From the NCBI GenBank assembly GCA_018667205.1, contig JABIVN010000108.1:1-6892 (forward strand): DNA of 6,892 nt, written 5' to 3'. The notes beneath the pieces are model-generated. The model did not search any database. It had not been told where the DNA came from and saw only the letters and a program-made list of their open reading frames with translations. Source of the stretch: Gammaproteobacteria bacterium. GTDB lineage: Bacteria; Pseudomonadota; Gammaproteobacteria; Pseudomonadales; Azotimanducaceae. Positions 5,489 through 6,892 of this stretch are shown here, piece after piece (within the stretch, counting starts at the first letter, position 1; every line of letters starts with the position of its first letter). The position numbers and the translations under genes were made by a program.

Positions 5489-5925
5489 CGGGGTACAGCG
5501 GAGCAAGAACCAGGGCGCGTTAAAGTAAATTGTATCCGTAGGCATTACGAGTGGAGGCTCTGGTTATGTCCGCGAGTTGATTTAAAACTGGCGAGCATCT
5601 TTGGCATCTTTGGCATCTTGTTCACAGGGATAGTCCTTTGGCGCAGCGGAATTTTACGTTGGGCCTAATGTGCGGTGCTTAGGCGGCGGCCTATATTTCC
5701 GGAAGCCCCGAGAGGGTAGAAATTTTAACAGGGCCGGTCAAAGAACACTCTGACGATCTAAAAAACATTCGTTGGCGTTCAGTTCATGGGCACCCAAGAC
5801 TGGTTCACAGGTAATGTGTGATAAACGGTGATGAATTGTCATTTCACGCTGGCTTCCCGAGTTTTCTAATCGCACTTGGGACACATAGCATTACTGCTGC
5901 TTTGACTTTAATCCAAATAAACTAG
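5489..5925 (+). pseudogene. Probable ruin of a small membrane protein (unrecognised family)
   Basis: In the spacer after dusC two + frames look protein-like but are broken. The first is open from 5489 to a TAA at 5666-5668. It has no ATG start and contains a membrane-helix-like stretch, LASIFGIFGILFTGIVLW. After a frame change, the second reads YISGSPERVEILTGPVKEHS, then DDLKNIRWRSVHGHPRLVHR, a TAA at 5812-5814, and in the same frame CVINGDELSFHAGFPSFLIA up to TAG 5923-5925. There is also a TAG at 5680-5682 in that frame. One hydrophobic segment followed by a soluble part with a GP-V...NG...F...GF pattern suggests a small inner-membrane protein with one exposed domain. I do not recognise the family, and this could be chance open frame. 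A 9-bp triplication lies within the hydrophobic segment. Confidence 0.3.
5595..5621. repeat. 9-bp tandem repeat, nearly three copies
   Basis: GCATCTTTG (5595-5603), GCATCTTTG (5604-5612) and GCATCTTGT (5613-5621) form a tandem array. In the hydrophobic frame it reads as a repeated Ile-Phe-Gly, so copies would add residues without shifting the frame. Confidence 0.75.
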
Positions 5926-5930
5926 AAAAC
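5861..5930. repeat. Inverted repeat with long loop between convergent dusC and rsuA
   Basis: GTTTTCTA (5861-5868) and TAGAAAAC (5923-5930) are perfect 8-bp inverted copies separated by 54 bases, ending 10 bases before the rsuA stop. The distance is long for an intrinsic terminator. No better terminator is visible for either convergent gene, so read-through between them is possible. Confidence 0.35.
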
Positions 5931-5940
5931 GCGCCCAGGT

Positions 5941-6711
5941 TCAAATAGTGTCCTTATCGAACCGTGCATCCCTGCCAAAAATCCCGCCAACCTCGTCTTG
6001 ACTTAACAACCGGCATCCGCCTTCCACCAATCCATGATCCAAGACCAACTGACCAATCGAGAATCGATGCAACCTAACGACTTTATTGTCAAAGCGCCCG
6101 AACATTCTCTTTATTTGATGGTAACGGCCTTCAGTTAAATGAACTTCAACAACGTTATCTTCAAGCACAATCAACTTTGCCGGTTGCGTGGTTATTTTTT
6201 CAAAAGAAAAATACATGCCTTGCGAGAACGCCTTGACATAGGATTCTGTGCGCTCTGGGGTGAGTTTTGTGGCTAAAGTTACTCGGTATTTTTTAGTGAC
6301 TTTATTGTCTGGCGCGGTCACCTTCGAGGACCACCGGCTATCATTGGTTAATAATATGAGACCTGTGGAATGAAAATCCAAGCGCCCGACGATATGTAAG
6401 CTATCGCACAGTTCAGGGGTTAAAGACGTATTAGCTTTAACGATATCAATAACGGTTTTATGCGTGCTGGATTCGGTTGCGCTAACCACGCCAGCAGGCT
6501 TATTCATCATCAAGTAGTAGGGGGTATTGTCTTGAATGATTTTTCCGTCGAGCTTTACCACTGAAAACGTGTTTATAACGGTATTAATATCGCGCAGAAT
6601 GATGTCATCAACCCGGACTCTTTTTTGCGCCAGTATTAACCGCACATCACCGCGACCAACGTTTAAATACTGGCTAATAAAGCGGTCAATTCTTATGCGA
6701 CCTAACGCCAT
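5941..6711 (-). CDS. rsuA: 16S rRNA pseudouridine synthase, RsuA family
   Basis: The 256-residue product converts a uridine of 16S rRNA to pseudouridine (U516 for E. coli RsuA), acting on the 30S assembly intermediate in the cytoplasm. An S4 RNA-binding domain fills about residues 5-60 (RIRIDRFISQYL, KRVRVDD). The synthase domain follows with MMNKPAGVVSAT (68-79), the catalytic Asp112 in VGRLDFHSTGLILLTND, KKYRVTL (140-146) and EGRYHQIKRMFGRF (194-207). GRYHQ(V/I)KRM is specific to RsuA among the small-subunit and large-subunit synthases with S4 domains. It is about 25 residues longer than E. coli RsuA (231), with six extra at the N-terminus and the rest mostly at the C-terminus (FGRDARFDKDTI). 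An in-frame TAG a few codons before the ATG fixes the start. The ribosome binding site is weak (GTAGAGA). It converges with dusC. Confidence 0.93.
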   Translation of the reverse strand: MALGRIRIDRFISQYLNVGRGDVRLILAQKRVRVDDIILRDINTVINTFSVVKLDGKIIQDNTPYYLMMNKPAGVVSATESSTHKTVIDIVKANTSLTPELCDSLHIVGRLDFHSTGLILLTNDSRWSSKVTAPDNKVTKKYRVTLATKLTPERTESYVKAFSQGMYFSFEKITTQPAKLIVLEDNVVEVHLTEGRYHQIKRMFGRFDNKVVRLHRFSIGQLVLDHGLVEGGCRLLSQDEVGGIFGRDARFDKDTI

Positions 6712-6892
6712 TACAGATCTCTACGATTCATTACCGCGACGCGCTGTATCATGAGACAAATCCATCAACGGGTTATAGCGCCACTTTTCTGGCGATGTCC
6801 CTTAACTCAAAATAAGCGGGGCGGTGCTTTTTAAACAGGATATTAACAGGGATGTTCAGCCATTATTCTGGATATCGAAGCTGCGCTTGTGA
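6712..6892. other. Upstream region of rsuA; possible protein relic on the minus strand
   Basis: No intact gene is visible in the last 181 bases. On the minus strand one frame reads WLNIPVNILFKKHRPAYFEL, then RDIARKVAL, ending at TAA (6773-6775). It is preceded in frame by another TAA (6863-6865) and has no ATG, GTG or TTG start between the two. The composition looks protein-like, but I cannot name a family. The rsuA promoter should lie here; I see no clear -35/-10 pair. Confidence 0.3.

Noticed and set aside
5659..5684. Integron attC-like bases (GTTGGGC, then GCCTAA...TTAGGC)
   Set aside because: The required paired core sites at the right distance are missing and no integrase is present; the bases also fall in a probable coding relic.
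1..6892. CRISPR array, phage defence cluster or toxin-antitoxin pair
   Set aside because: No regularly spaced identical repeats with unique spacers, no cas-like genes, and no overlapping small gene pair were seen.

Overview
The window looks like chromosomal DNA of a gammaproteobacterium. The tRNA-dihydrouridine synthase is DusC-like, the 16S rRNA pseudouridine synthase is RsuA-like, and the AmpG-type permease, di-heme peroxidase and DUF2147-type relic all fit that group. No species can be named from the sequence alone. Only about half of the window (roughly 3.47 of 6.89 kb) lies in intact genes, which is low for a free-living bacterium. The rest holds gene ruins and long spacers.

Layout. Positions 2-247 (+) carry the C-terminus of an AmpG-like permease cut by the window edge. 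A spacer with an 18-bp direct repeat follows. At 626-1039 (+) is a frameshifted relic of an exported DUF2147-type protein, broken by a 22-bp tandem duplication. At 1093-1740 (-) is a multiply frameshifted IS3-family transposase. From about 1850 to 2130 is a presumed control region with spaced TTACA/GGGTTA motifs and a perfect palindrome. It precedes an intact exported di-heme cytochrome c peroxidase/MauG-family gene at 2133-3647 (+), which starts at TTG behind a strong ribosome binding site. Downstream, 3676-3910 holds two 13-bp hairpins whose wobble pairs fit only a + strand RNA, then a rho-independent terminator. A spacer from 3911 to 4433 contains no recognisable gene. A promoter-like segment leads into dusC (4517-5449, +). 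The dusC to rsuA spacer (5450-5940) holds a probable ruin of a small membrane protein. rsuA (5941-6711, -) converges on dusC. The last 180 bases have no intact gene.

How the genes relate. There is no multi-gene operon. The peroxidase acts in the periplasm, while DusC and RsuA modify tRNA and 16S rRNA in the cytoplasm; nothing else links them. The strongest overall signal is gene decay with short tandem duplications in or next to the broken genes. The observation most worth following is the strand-specific RNA structure behind the peroxidase gene. I did not find a convincing new multi-gene system.
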